Shown: positions 5,791 through 15,276, counted from the stretch's first letter. The stretch is 64,000 bases of DNA from Pseudolabrys sp035718275 (GCA_035718275.1 DASTHI010000046.1:55913-119912); one strand, 5' to 3'. Numbers and translations: made by a program. The notes: generated from the sequence alone by a model not told the origin.

Positions 5791-7752
5791 ATGTCATTGT
5801 CTTACGATTTCGATCTTCATGGTCATCTCGTTTCCGGAAGCTTGCCGCGGAAAAAGACGCAGGCAAAGCAAGACCCACCGAAACTGCATGTGGTGCCCCC
5901 CGCACGTGAAGCCGCCGCGTCCAAAGCGGTTAGGTCTCCGCTTCCGGCGCCGCTCTTGCCGCCACCACGGCCCTCGGATCTCGTTTTGGATCGCCGCCGC
6001 GACGACCTTCTGACGGCGTTCGGCAAGCTCACGCTCTCGGATCGTTACTTGCTGGCGGGCGAAAACTTCCAGGACATGTTTGCGCGCGTGTCGTGCGCTT
6101 TCGCTGACGACGTTGCGCACGCCCAACGCTTGTACGACGCCATGTCTCGGCTCTGGTTCATGCCGGCCACGCCTGTGTTGTCCAATGGCGGCACGACGCG
6201 CGGACTGCCGATTTCCTGCTTTCTGAATTCCGTTTCCGACTCGCTGAAGGGAATTGTCGACACCTGGAATGAGAATGTCTGGCTTGCATCAAACGGCGGC
6301 GGCATCGGTACATTCTGGGGGCGCGTGCGCTCGATTGGCGAGAAAGTGAAGGGCGGCGTGACATCCGGCATCATCCCCTTCATTCACGTCATGGATGGTC
6401 TGACGCTCGCGATCAGCCAGGGATCCCTGAGGCGCGGTTCGGCTGCCGTCTATCTCGACATCCACCATCCGGAGATCGAGGAGTTTCTGGAAATTCGCAA
6501 AGCCTCCGGTGACTTCAATCGCAAGAGCCTGAATCTGCACCATGGCATCAACGTCACCGATGAATTCATGCAGGCTGTGGGTGCAGGCACCAAATTCGCC
6601 CTGCGAAGCCCTAAGGACGGCGAGGTGATCCGCCAAATCGATGCTCGGCAGCTCTGGCAGCGCATTCTTGAAACGCGCCTACAGACGGGGGAGCCATATC
6701 TCCTGTTCATCGACACTGTGAATCGTGCCTTGCCCAAGCATCAACGCGAGCTTGGCCTCACAGTCACGACATCCAACCTGTGCAGCGAAATCACTCTGCC
6801 TACGGGGCCTGATCATCGGGGCGAGGAACGAACGGCTGTCTGCTGTCTGTCTTCGCTCAATCTGGAAACCTGGGATCAATGGAAGGACGAGCAACTGTTT
6901 ATCGAAGATGTAATGCGCTTCCTCGACAACATACTGACGCATTTTATTACGGTCGCGCCAAGTGAAATGAAGCGGGCGCGCTACGCCGCGCTGCGGGAGC
7001 GCTCGGTCGGTCTAGGCGTAATGGGATTTCATTCATTCTTGCAAGGCAAGGGTGTTCCAATGGAAAGTGCCGCCGCCAAGGCGTTCAACCTGGCAATGTT
7101 CCGCAAAATCCGCCGCGACGCCGACGCAGCATCGATCGCTCTGGCGCGTGAGCGCGGCCCCTGCCCCGACGCGCTGGAACGCGGCATCACGGCTCGCTTC
7201 AGCCACAAGATTGCTGTCGCGCCCACCGCCTCGATCAGCATCATCTGTGGCGGCACGAGCGCCTGCGTCGAGCCGATCCCGGCCAACATCTATACGCACA
7301 AAACGTTGTCGGGTTCGATCTCGGTCCGCAATCCTCATCTCGCGAAGATTCTGGCCGACAAGGGGGCGGACAGTCAGGCTGTGTGGCAGTCCATCATTGA
7401 GCATGAAGGCTCAGTCGCTCATCTCGGTATGCTGTCGGAGCAGGAGAAGGCAGTGTTTCGCACGGCATTCGAAATAGATCAGCGTTGGATCGTTGAGCTT
7501 GCCGCCGACCGCGCTCCGTTCATTTGCCAAAGCCAGTCGATCAATCTCTATCTGCCGGCAGACATCGATAAATGGGACCTGCACATGCTGCATTGGACAG
7601 CGTGGAAGCGCGGGGTGAAGAGTCTTTACTATTGCCGCTCGAAGTCCATCTCGCGCGCCGGATTTGCAGGGAAAATCCCGAAGACAGAAGCCGCCAACCG
7701 ACAATCCTCACTGTCTCGGACCGACTATGAGGAGTGCCTTGCATGCCAATAA
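5791..7752 (+). CDS. nrdA: Class I ribonucleotide reductase, large (alpha) subunit
   Basis: Reduces ribonucleoside diphosphates to deoxy forms together with NrdB. Read from ATG 5791 it has 653 residues. Cys143 (ISCFLNS) and Cys351/352 (AVCCLSS) mark the redox cysteines. The active-site triad Asn329, Cys331 and Glu333 is in TSNLCSEI. The radical-transfer tyrosine pair is in SLYYCRS, and the tail ends CLACQ, a CxxC that can reload the active site. The first 100 residues are proline-rich and low-complexity, with no recognisable ATP-cone, so the overall activity site seems absent. The start lies just after the SD-like GGGG that may be masked by the riboswitch expression platform. It overlaps nrdB by 10 nt. 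Confidence 0.95.
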   Translation: MSLSYDFDLHGHLVSGSLPRKKTQAKQDPPKLHVVPPAREAAASKAVRSPLPAPLLPPPRPSDLVLDRRRDDLLTAFGKLTLSDRYLLAGENFQDMFARVSCAFADDVAHAQRLYDAMSRLWFMPATPVLSNGGTTRGLPISCFLNSVSDSLKGIVDTWNENVWLASNGGGIGTFWGRVRSIGEKVKGGVTSGIIPFIHVMDGLTLAISQGSLRRGSAAVYLDIHHPEIEEFLEIRKASGDFNRKSLNLHHGINVTDEFMQAVGAGTKFALRSPKDGEVIRQIDARQLWQRILETRLQTGEPYLLFIDTVNRALPKHQRELGLTVTTSNLCSEITLPTGPDHRGEERTAVCCLSSLNLETWDQWKDEQLFIEDVMRFLDNILTHFITVAPSEMKRARYAALRERSVGLGVMGFHSFLQGKGVPMESAAAKAFNLAMFRKIRRDADAASIALARERGPCPDALERGITARFSHKIAVAPTASISIICGGTSACVEPIPANIYTHKTLSGSISVRNPHLAKILADKGADSQAVWQSIIEHEGSVAHLGMLSEQEKAVFRTAFEIDQRWIVELAADRAPFICQSQSINLYLPADIDKWDLHMLHWTAWKRGVKSLYYCRSKSISRAGFAGKIPKTEAANRQSSLSRTDYEECLACQ

Positions 7753-8849
7753 TCGATCTTTCCATGATCGATCCTCGCACATTGATCGGCCAAGGCAGGG
7801 TCGGACTACTCGATTCAAGCGGGTCGTATGATGTCGATCGCTACGCGTGGGCTTATGAATTCTGGAAGCGACAACAACAAACCCATTGGATGGGTGAGGA
7901 GGTGCCACTTGGTGCCGACATCAAGGATTGGGCCTCAGATCGCGTTACGGCTAAAGAACGCGCACTCCTGACGCAGATCTTCCGCTTCTTTACGCAGTCC
8001 GATATCGAAGTTGGCGACAACTATCTCAAGCGCTACATCCCCATTTTCCAGCCACTCACCGTACAGATGATGATGGCCGCCTTCACGAACATGGAGACCG
8101 TTCACATCGACGCGTACGCGCTGCTATTGAAGACGCTCGGGATGCCGAAAACGGAGTTCGAAGCGTTCCGCGACTATGCGGAGATGCGCGCCAAAGCCGA
8201 CTATATGCACCAGTTCGGCGTTGACACAGTCGCCGACGTGGCGCGAACGCTGGCCATGTTCGGCGCCTTCACAGAGGGCATGGCCCTGTTTGCAAGCTTC
8301 GCGATGCTGCTGAATTTCCCGCGCCATAACAAGATGAACGGCATGGGTCAGATCGTGAGCTGGTCGGTTCGCGACGAGAGTCTGCACTGTGAGGGCGTGA
8401 TTAAACTTTTCCATGAATGGAATCGCGAGACAGGTGCTGTCACCAAAGGAGTGCGACAAGACATCATCGATGTCGCCAAGATGATGGTGAAGCTGGAGGA
8501 AAGCTTTGTGGACCTGGCGTTTGGGCTGGGCGATGTCGAGGGGATGAACCCGGATCAGATTCACGCCTACGTCCGCTATGTCGCGGACTGGCGTCTGACG
8601 CAGCTCAAGCTACCGCCCGTATTCGGATATTTCGAGGAGGCGGAGGGTATTTACAAACAGGTAAAGCCTCATCCGTTGCCGTGGCTGGTTGAGATATTGA
8701 ATGGCGTCGAGCACGCCAACTTTTTTGAGCAGCGGGCGACTGAATATTCAAAAGGCGCCAGCCGAGGATCATGGGATGGCGAGGAGGGCGTTTGGGCTGC
8801 CTTTTCCCGCTCTCAGCAAGAACTCCAATCTCCGAGAAAGGACGAATAG
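7743..8849 (+). CDS. nrdB: Class I ribonucleotide reductase, small (beta) subunit
   Basis: Generates and holds the radical used by NrdA. It has 368 residues and a ferritin-like di-metal fold. Glu118, His121 and Tyr125 (METVHIDAY) correspond to E115, H118 and the radical Y122 of E. coli NrdB. Further metal ligands are in FTEGMALF and RDESLHCEG. A tyrosyl-radical enzyme is therefore expected rather than the Tyr-less subclass. The start ATG 7743 has GAGGAG 8 nt upstream, inside the end of nrdA; GTG 7734 is a weaker alternative. Overlap with nrdA implies translational coupling, so the B12 riboswitch should control both subunits. Confidence 0.95.
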   Translation: MPIIDLSMIDPRTLIGQGRVGLLDSSGSYDVDRYAWAYEFWKRQQQTHWMGEEVPLGADIKDWASDRVTAKERALLTQIFRFFTQSDIEVGDNYLKRYIPIFQPLTVQMMMAAFTNMETVHIDAYALLLKTLGMPKTEFEAFRDYAEMRAKADYMHQFGVDTVADVARTLAMFGAFTEGMALFASFAMLLNFPRHNKMNGMGQIVSWSVRDESLHCEGVIKLFHEWNRETGAVTKGVRQDIIDVAKMMVKLEESFVDLAFGLGDVEGMNPDQIHAYVRYVADWRLTQLKLPPVFGYFEEAEGIYKQVKPHPLPWLVEILNGVEHANFFEQRATEYSKGASRGSWDGEEGVWAAFSRSQQELQSPRKDE

Positions 8850-9112
8850 GGTGTGCGCGACGGTGCCATGCTGGTGCGCATCTACCGCACGCACCACGAA
8901 GCCTGGTAATCGTGGACTCGATCTTCGAAAAGCCCGCAGCAGCGATCGCAGCAGACCGGGTGGACAGGACCTGAAAATGTGGGTTTGACGAGGTTTGCTC
9001 GAAAATTCGGGCGTTTTCCGTCCACCCTTTATGCGCTGGCATCCCTTCCCTACCTGCCGAATCTGGTCTAAAGACCCGCTCGCGCGCGAGGCCCGACCTC
9101 GGCGCCGGTCCA
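8850..9112. other. Intergenic region between nrdB and carB
   Basis: No convincing gene. Open frames in both directions lack ribosome-binding sites and family features. CTCGCGCGCGAG (9079-9090) is a perfect palindrome. GACC-GGTC arms around GGCGCC (9095-9110) follow, just before the terminator-like hairpin at 9113. These could be part of a structured carB leader. Confidence 0.4.
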
Positions 9113-9140
9113 GGGACGCGCACCAGCGCGCCCTTTTTTT
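9113..9140 (+). terminator. Terminator hairpin between nrdB and carB
   Basis: GGGACGCGC and GCGCGCCC form a GC-rich stem with one bulged A and an ACCA loop, followed by seven T residues. It lies 260 bp after nrdB and 78 bp before carB. It may terminate the nrdAB transcript or act as an attenuator in a carB leader. Confidence 0.7.
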
Positions 9141-9217
9141 GTGTGTTGTTCTTTATTCCCCAAAGGGGAGACGTCGGGGTGACAGGCATCAGAGCGTGAG
9201 TGGACATTTTACATAGA

Positions 9218-12200
9218 ATGCCGAAGCGAACCGACATCAAATCCATCCTGATCATCGGCGCGGGACCAATCGTCATTGGTCAGGCCTGCGAGTTCGACTA
9301 CTCCGGCACCCAGGCGTGCAAGGCGCTCAAGGAAGAGGGCTACCGAATCGTCCTGGTGAACTCAAACCCGGCGACGATCATGACCGACCCCGATCTCGCC
9401 GACGCGACTTACGTCGAGCCGATTACGCCGGAAATCGTCGCCAAGATCATCGAACGCGAACGTCCCGACGCACTGCTGCCGACCATGGGTGGGCAGACTG
9501 CGCTCAACTGCGCGCTTTCGCTGCGCAAGATGGGTGTCCTGGAAAAATTTAACGTCACGATGATCGGCGCGACAGCGGACGCCATCGACAAGGCGGAAGA
9601 CCGCGAGCTTTTCCGCGAGGCGATGAAAAGGATCGGCCTGCCGACTCCGCGGTCGCAGCAGGTCAAAACCCTGCCGCAGGCACTCGATGCTCTGGAGGAT
9701 ATCGGGCTGCCAGCGATTATCCGCCCGTCTTTCACGCTTGGAGGCACTGGCGGCGGAATTGCCTACAACAAGTCCGAGTTCATCGAAATCGTCGAGCGCG
9801 GCATCGATGCCTCACCCACCAACGAGGTGCTGATCGAGGAATCGGTTCTCGGATGGAAAGAATTCGAAATGGAGGTGGTGCGAGACAAGCGGGACAACTG
9901 CATCATCATCTGCTCGATCGAGAATGTCGATCCGATGGGCGTTCACACGGGGGACTCGATCACGATCGCGCCCGCCCTGACGCTGACCGATAAGGAATAT
10001 CAGATCCTGCGTGACGCCTCGATCGCCGTGCTGCGCGAGATCGGTGTAGAGACCGGCGGTTCCAATGTGCAGTTTGCGATCAATCCCGCCGACGGGCGCC
10101 TGGTCGTGATCGAAATGAACCCGCGCGTATCGCGCTCCTCCGCCCTCGCGTCGAAGGCGACGGGTTTTCCGATTGCGAAGGTCGCCGCAAAGCTCGCCGT
10201 CGGCTACACGCTTGACGAAATCGCAAACGATATCACCGGCGGCGCAACGCCCGCCTCTTTTGAGCCGACAATCGACTACGTGGTCACGAAAATCCCGCGC
10301 TTCGCCTTCGAGAAATTTCCGGGTGCCTCACCCGTTCTCACCACCTCGATGAAGTCGGTCGGCGAAGCGATGGCGATCGGCCGCACGTTTCAGGAAAGCC
10401 TGCAGAAGGCGCTCCGCTCGCTTGAAACGGGGCTCACGGGACTCGATGAGATCACGCTGGAAGGATTCGATCCTGCCAAGGGGATCGATGATACGGATAA
10501 TAAGGCCGCCATTCGCGCGGCGCTTGGCACGCCGACGCCAGACCGGCTGCTGAAGGTTGCGCAGGCGATGCGCTTCGGCGCCAGCGACGAACTAATCCAC
10601 AGCGCCTGCCGCATGGACCCTTGGTTTCTCGGCGAGATCCGCGGATTGGTCGAGGCTGAGGACGAAATTCGGGCGAAAGGCCTGCCGACCAGCCCCGGTG
10701 TGTTGCGCCGTCTCAAGAGCATGGGTTTTTCCGACAGGCGGCTCGCGAAGCTAACCGGAAATGACAGCGAGGCGGTGACGGCGAAACGCCGGAAGCTTGG
10801 CGTGCGCCCTGTATTCAAGCGCATCGATACTTGCGCGGCCGAATTCGCCTCGCCGACCGCCTACATGTATTCGACTTACGAAATGCCGTTTGCGGGAAAA
10901 ACTGCGGACGAATCCGCTCCCTCGCAAAACCGGAAAGTCATCATTCTTGGTGGCGGACCTAACCGCATAGGCCAGGGTATCGAGTTCGACTATTGCTGTT
11001 GTCACGCCGCCTTCGCCCTCAAGGAAGTCGGCTACGAGACCATCATGGTCAACTGCAATCCGGAGACGGTGTCGACGGACTACGACACGTCTGACCGGCT
11101 TTATTTCGAACCGCTGACACCGGAAGACGTTCTGGAAATCATCGATACCGAGCGATCGAACGGGACGCTGCACGGCGTCATCGTCCAGTTCGGCGGACAG
11201 ACACCGCTCAAGCTGGCCGAACCGCTGGAAAAAGCAAAAGTGCCGATCCTCGGAACCTCTCCCGATGCGATCGATCTCGCCGAAGATCGCGATCGCTTCA
11301 AGAAACTACTTGACAAGCTCAAGCTGCTGCAGCCGGAGAACGGCATCGCCACATCGCCTGGTGCCGCGCGCGCAATCGCCGACGAGATCGGTTACCCCGT
11401 GGTGATCCGTCCTTCTTACGTGCTTGGCGGCCGCGCCATGGAAATCGTGCGCGACGGCGCGCAGCTCGACCGCTATGTCTCCAAGCTTGCTGGGGATCTC
11501 GACCGGCCCAGCGAACTGGTGGTGTCGAAGAAGAGCCCGCTGCTCATCGACCGTTACCTATCGGACGCCACTGAAGTTGACGTCGATTGTCTCTGCGACG
11601 GAACCGACACCTTCATTGCCGGCATCATGGAGCACATAGAAGAAGCCGGCATTCATTCCGGCGACAGCGCATGCGCTTTGCCACCGCATTCCCTGGACGA
11701 CAAGACGATTGACGATCTCGAGCGGCAGACCCGCGCACTTGCCCTTGCCCTGAACGTCGGGGGCCTGATGAACGTGCAGTACGCGATCAAGGACGGCAAA
11801 ATCTACGTGCTGGAGGTCAATCCGCGGGCGTCGCGAACGGTGCCTTTCGTCGCGAAGGTCATCGGCTTGCCCGTCGCCAAGATCGCGGCGCGAATCATGG
11901 CCGGTGAAAAGCTCAAAAGTTTCGGCTTGCAGCGTGTGCGGCCCAGGCACCGCGCCGTGAAGGAAGCCGTGTTCCCCTTCGCCCGCTTCCCAGGGGTCGA
12001 TACCGTCCTCGGGCCCGAAATGAAATCGACCGGAGAAGTCATGGGCATCGACGGGTCGTTCGAGATAGCTTTCGCCAAGAGTCAGATCGGCGGAGGAACC
12101 AGCCTGCCGCGTAGCGGGACCGTGTTCGTATCCGTGAAGGACGAGGACAAACCGCGTATCCTTCCGGCCGTAAAGCTGCTGGCATCCCTCGGATTCAAGA

Positions 12201-12517
12201 CTATCGCAACGTCGGGAACCCAACGATACCTATCGGAGCAAGGCGTCGAAACCGCAAAAATCAACAAGGTTTTGGAGGGCAGGCCGCACATCGTCGACGC
12301 GATCAAAAACGGCGGTGTTCAGCTGGTTTTCAATACCACCGAGGGGGCAGCAGCCCTTGCCGACAGCCGGTCTCTCCGCCATGCGGCCCTCTTGCATAAA
12401 GTGCCATACTACACCACTCTTTCAGGGGCCGTCGCCGCAGCGCAGGGCATAAAGGCTTACCTGGAGGGCGACCTCGAGGTGCACGCGCTGCAAAGCTACT
12501 ACGGCGGCTCAGGCTGA
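9218..12517 (+). CDS. carB: Carbamoyl-phosphate synthase large subunit
   Basis: Makes carbamoyl phosphate from bicarbonate, 2 ATP and ammonia supplied by CarA. The 1099 residues show the duplicated design. The first half begins KSILIIGAGPIVIGQACEFD and has a glycine-rich ATP-grasp loop (FTLGGTGGGIAYN). The second begins KVIILGGGPNRIGQGIEFDY and carries SYVLGGRAMEIV. Both have the metal-site motif EMNPRVSRSSA / EVNPRASRTVP. The last 140 or so residues are the MGS-like allosteric domain that binds UMP or ornithine in other bacteria. The start MPKRTDIKS matches the usual CarB start, and GTG 9200 is an in-frame alternative. Confidence 0.97.
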   Translation: MPKRTDIKSILIIGAGPIVIGQACEFDYSGTQACKALKEEGYRIVLVNSNPATIMTDPDLADATYVEPITPEIVAKIIERERPDALLPTMGGQTALNCALSLRKMGVLEKFNVTMIGATADAIDKAEDRELFREAMKRIGLPTPRSQQVKTLPQALDALEDIGLPAIIRPSFTLGGTGGGIAYNKSEFIEIVERGIDASPTNEVLIEESVLGWKEFEMEVVRDKRDNCIIICSIENVDPMGVHTGDSITIAPALTLTDKEYQILRDASIAVLREIGVETGGSNVQFAINPADGRLVVIEMNPRVSRSSALASKATGFPIAKVAAKLAVGYTLDEIANDITGGATPASFEPTIDYVVTKIPRFAFEKFPGASPVLTTSMKSVGEAMAIGRTFQESLQKALRSLETGLTGLDEITLEGFDPAKGIDDTDNKAAIRAALGTPTPDRLLKVAQAMRFGASDELIHSACRMDPWFLGEIRGLVEAEDEIRAKGLPTSPGVLRRLKSMGFSDRRLAKLTGNDSEAVTAKRRKLGVRPVFKRIDTCAAEFASPTAYMYSTYEMPFAGKTADESAPSQNRKVIILGGGPNRIGQGIEFDYCCCHAAFALKEVGYETIMVNCNPETVSTDYDTSDRLYFEPLTPEDVLEIIDTERSNGTLHGVIVQFGGQTPLKLAEPLEKAKVPILGTSPDAIDLAEDRDRFKKLLDKLKLLQPENGIATSPGAARAIADEIGYPVVIRPSYVLGGRAMEIVRDGAQLDRYVSKLAGDLDRPSELVVSKKSPLLIDRYLSDATEVDVDCLCDGTDTFIAGIMEHIEEAGIHSGDSACALPPHSLDDKTIDDLERQTRALALALNVGGLMNVQYAIKDGKIYVLEVNPRASRTVPFVAKVIGLPVAKIAARIMAGEKLKSFGLQRVRPRHRAVKEAVFPFARFPGVDTVLGPEMKSTGEVMGIDGSFEIAFAKSQIGGGTSLPRSGTVFVSVKDEDKPRILPAVKLLASLGFKTIATSGTQRYLSEQGVETAKINKVLEGRPHIVDAIKNGGVQLVFNTTEGAAALADSRSLRHAALLHKVPYYTTLSGAVAAAQGIKAYLEGDLEVHALQSYYGGSG

Positions 12518-12572
12518 GGGCCGTTCTGGCCAACCAGCCAGTCGACGGCACGAGTAAGGCCGAAAGGATACG

Positions 12573-12612
12573 GTCGCGGCATCAGGTGAGGCTGGCCGCG
12601 ACGGGCTTTTTT
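12573..12612 (+). terminator. Terminator after carB
   Basis: GTCGCGGC (12573-12580) pairs perfectly with GCCGCGAC (12595-12602) over a 14-nt loop. A run of six T residues follows after four bases. It lies 55 bp past the carB stop. Confidence 0.55.
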
Positions 12613-12761
12613 GGCCGGCTCGTCACGGGTGACTCCGGATTTGCGGGAGACCGCGGCCGGAGTCGTATTACGAGTCGAATGAGCACGAGTGAGTTGAAAG
12701 GGCTTGGCGGCGTTAACGGTCGCTCAGGTTGTATCGGGCGCCCGCCAGGAGGAGATGAATC

Positions 12762-13235
12762 ATGGAGAAGATTCCGATGACCGCGGACGGCTATGCTGCG
12801 CTCGAGAACGAGCTCAAGCATTGCCAGCAGGTTGAGCGGCCCCGGATCATTCAGCAGATCACGGATGCGCGCACGCACGGCGACTTGTCCGAGAATGCCG
12901 AGTACCACGCCGCCAAGGAGGCGCAATCCCTTAATGAAGGCCGCATTGCCGAGCTGGAAGATAAGCTCGCGCGAGCGGACGTCATCGATGTCTCGAAGCT
13001 ATCGGGCGATACCATCACATTCGGTGCAACGGTCACCCTGATTGACGAGGACACGGATGAGAAGAAGGTCTGGCAGATTGTCGGCGAGCCGGAAGCGGAC
13101 GCGAAGAAAGGCCGCATCTCAATTACGTCGCCGATCGCGCGAGCGCTAATCAACAAGAAAAAGGGCGAGACTGTCGAGGTCAATACCCCCGGAGGCGCCA
13201 AGGCCTATGAGATCAAGAAGATCGAGTGGAAGTAG
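12762..13235 (+). CDS. greA: Transcription elongation factor GreA
   Basis: Rescues backtracked RNA polymerase by stimulating its intrinsic RNA cleavage. The 157-residue length is standard. Residues 1-75 are the N-terminal coiled coil with acidic tip Asp41 and Glu44 in GDLSENAEYHAAK. Residues 80-157 are the FKBP-like globular domain (TITFGATVTL, GRISITSPIARALI, AKAYEIKKIEW). AGGAGGAG lies a few bases before ATG 12762. In many alphaproteobacteria greA follows carB, as here. Confidence 0.97.
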   Translation: MEKIPMTADGYAALENELKHCQQVERPRIIQQITDARTHGDLSENAEYHAAKEAQSLNEGRIAELEDKLARADVIDVSKLSGDTITFGATVTLIDEDTDEKKVWQIVGEPEADAKKGRISITSPIARALINKKKGETVEVNTPGGAKAYEIKKIEWK

Positions 13236-13312
13236 AAATATCGCTCTACGCACCGGCGATTTCTCCGTGGACCACAACCGACTGCGGCGAAACGAAGATG
13301 CCGTGCAGGTGG

Positions 13313-13708
13313 CTACTTAACCCACAATTTTAGTGGCAGCACGCGCTGGTCGGCGCAAGTCATCAGCCCGCTGTAGAAATCAGTCCGCCTTCCGCTGAAG
13401 GTGCATTCCACACCCGCGAGAAACATTACCGCATTCAGCCGGGTCGAAGATTCTGCGAGTTGAAAGCGAATTTCTCCGGTCCTTTTCTCTGGACCATCCT
13501 GCGTGCAAATGCCGACGTGGGTCATCGTGAGCGGGCCCGAGTATTCGCCCGCACGGCCGCGAGATTGGTCTTCGACGGTCGCCAGCAATTCCCATTCGCC
13601 GAGTTCGCCGGCGTAGCCGAAGATTTCACGCGGAGCGGCGTTGGCTGCGCCCGCAAAGGCGGCCAACGCCGCGACCGACAGACCATATCGCATGGCAGTC
13701 CGCATCAT
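13313..13708 (-). CDS. Secreted hypothetical protein (131 aa)
   Basis: A small protein with a Sec signal peptide: basic MMRTAMRYG, a hydrophobic stretch, then ANAAP as likely signal peptidase I site near residue 24. The mature part of about 107 residues contains four cysteines (GICTQ, VECTF, MTCAD among them), which could form disulfides in the periplasm. I do not recognise the family. Its ATG overlaps the TGA of the upstream TPR gene (ATGA, 13705-13708), so the two are translationally coupled. The pair may act together in the cell envelope. Confidence 0.7.
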   Translation of the reverse strand: MMRTAMRYGLSVAALAAFAGAANAAPREIFGYAGELGEWELLATVEDQSRGRAGEYSGPLTMTHVGICTQDGPEKRTGEIRFQLAESSTRLNAVMFLAGVECTFSGRRTDFYSGLMTCADQRVLPLKLWVK

Positions 13709-15276
13709 TTGAGATGCGTGCGGGCGTCGGCTACCTCGGTGCGGCCCTCGTCGGCATTATCGGCAATCGAAACGATTTTGCGATAGTAGTCTTGAGCCTT
13801 GGCAGCATCTCCCGAGTTTTCGGCCGCCTTCGCCGCGCCCACATAGGCCGCAAGTCGGTTGGGCTCCTTTTTCAGCACTGCCTCGAATGCAACGACCGCA
13901 TCCTTCGCGTGTCCGCGGGCGAGCAGCATCTCGCCGTAGAGCTCTCGCGCGGGCCTGGGCGCACCCGGCGTGACAGGATGTTTCTCGGTCCTGTCTTCGG
14001 CGTCGGCAGCTGCGCTCATCGCGGCGAGAGCTTCATCGTATTTGCCCTCCCCATAAAGCAACCACGCGGAAGCAATCTGCGATTGGATGTCGACTTGCTC
14101 GAACCAGTAGGCGTCCTTGCCGCGCAGCGCCTCACGCAATCCCAAGAGCTTGGCGATCTCGCTCTTGGCGGCTTCGGGGCTATTCGAGCGAGCCGCGCCG
14201 AGGGCTCGAGCAAAACGCGTGACCGCTTCTACCTGCGGCAAAAGAGTCGGACGGACCGGCAGCTCGGCTGCCGCTCTCCAATCTCCGCGATCGATCGCGT
14301 ATCGCGCCGGAGATACGGCGAGTGCATACGGACCAACCAGGAATGTCTCCGTGAACCCCGACACTGTTGTCATCTCGTCGAGAACAGCCTTGGCGTTCTT
14401 ATCCTGTCCAAGCTGCAGGTAGGCATAAACCTGATAGTCCATTGCGTGCAGCTGGTCGTGAAAGTCGGAGGCTTCTTTTGCGACGCGCTGCGCAACCTTG
14501 TTGGAATCGATCGATTCTTTCCAATAGCCGACGCGCGTGAAAATGTGTGACGGCATGTGTTGCGCGTGCGCTGCATCAGGCGCGATCTTGGCGTAGGCCC
14601 GAGCCGCGTTCAGGCCCTTCTCGGCGATCGGCGGATAGTCATAGAGGTGGATAAGATAGTGCGCGACGCCAGGGTGCCTCGGCTGACGCGCAAAGATTGG
14701 TTCCAGGATCGCAGCACCCTTGAGCTGGTTGGCATATGTCTTGTCGGCGGGTGATGCCGACGTATTGAGCGCCAAAGCATAATGGATCTGCGCTTCGTCA
14801 TCGTCCGGATAGCGCTGCGCAAGCTTTTCCATTGCCTTGGCATAGGCTTGCGTGCGTGGCCGATGCCCAATCTTGTCATGATCGACATAGATCACTGCGA
14901 GCGCGTCGATATAGTCGCGCTCGCGCTGCGTCTTGGCGCCCACGCGCTGACCATTGGCGATCGCTGCTGCTCCTTCGACGAGATTTTTCGCCGGCGTGGG
15001 CACGTGCGGGTTCAGCAGCTTACTCAGCGCGATGCCCCAATAGGCGATGCCGCATGAGGGATCGGCCTTCAACACCGCTTCAAACTCGTGCTGCGATGCG
15101 CGATACCAAAAAGAATGCTGATAGAGCATCGCCCGGTCGAAGAGCTTCTGGGCCTCTGATTGGCAGGACGTCTCGAAATGCACCCGCCCCAGCTTTTGAT
15201 CGTCGTCTTGCGCCTTCGCTGCCTGGCTTATCAAGATACCGGTGATCAGCGCGGCCGCTGCTGACATTCTCATCAT
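13705..15276 (-). CDS. Exported TPR-repeat protein (523 aa)
   Basis: The N-terminus has a signal peptide (hydrophobic AAAALITGILISQ, then AKAQ near residue 23). The mature protein is built of tetratricopeptide-like helices, for example FDRAMLYQHSFWYRASQHEF, EAVLKADPSCGIAYWGIAL and FEAVLKKEPNRLAAYVGAAKA. Aromatic and histidine-rich segments (HPGVAHYLIHLYDYPPIAEKG, HAQHMPSHIFTRVGYW) characterise a family of uncharacterised bacterial TPR proteins. A scaffold or binding role in the periplasm is likely. It is divergent from an AraC-type gene whose product also carries TPR-like repeats, and overlaps a downstream secreted protein gene. Confidence 0.75.
   Translation of the reverse strand: MMRMSAAAALITGILISQAAKAQDDDQKLGRVHFETSCQSEAQKLFDRAMLYQHSFWYRASQHEFEAVLKADPSCGIAYWGIALSKLLNPHVPTPAKNLVEGAAAIANGQRVGAKTQRERDYIDALAVIYVDHDKIGHRPRTQAYAKAMEKLAQRYPDDDEAQIHYALALNTSASPADKTYANQLKGAAILEPIFARQPRHPGVAHYLIHLYDYPPIAEKGLNAARAYAKIAPDAAHAQHMPSHIFTRVGYWKESIDSNKVAQRVAKEASDFHDQLHAMDYQVYAYLQLGQDKNAKAVLDEMTTVSGFTETFLVGPYALAVSPARYAIDRGDWRAAAELPVRPTLLPQVEAVTRFARALGAARSNSPEAAKSEIAKLLGLREALRGKDAYWFEQVDIQSQIASAWLLYGEGKYDEALAAMSAAADAEDRTEKHPVTPGAPRPARELYGEMLLARGHAKDAVVAFEAVLKKEPNRLAAYVGAAKAAENSGDAAKAQDYYRKIVSIADNADEGRTEVADARTHLK

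Noticed and set aside
8995..9216. Leader peptide gene before carB
   Set aside because: The frame from the ATG near 9030 has no early stop and no cluster of Arg or other regulatory codons that would fit attenuation by translation.
8605..9276. Minus-strand gene of 223 codons in the nrdB-carB spacer
   Set aside because: It overlaps the 3' end of nrdB and the carB start, has Arg/Pro-rich composition and no start signals.
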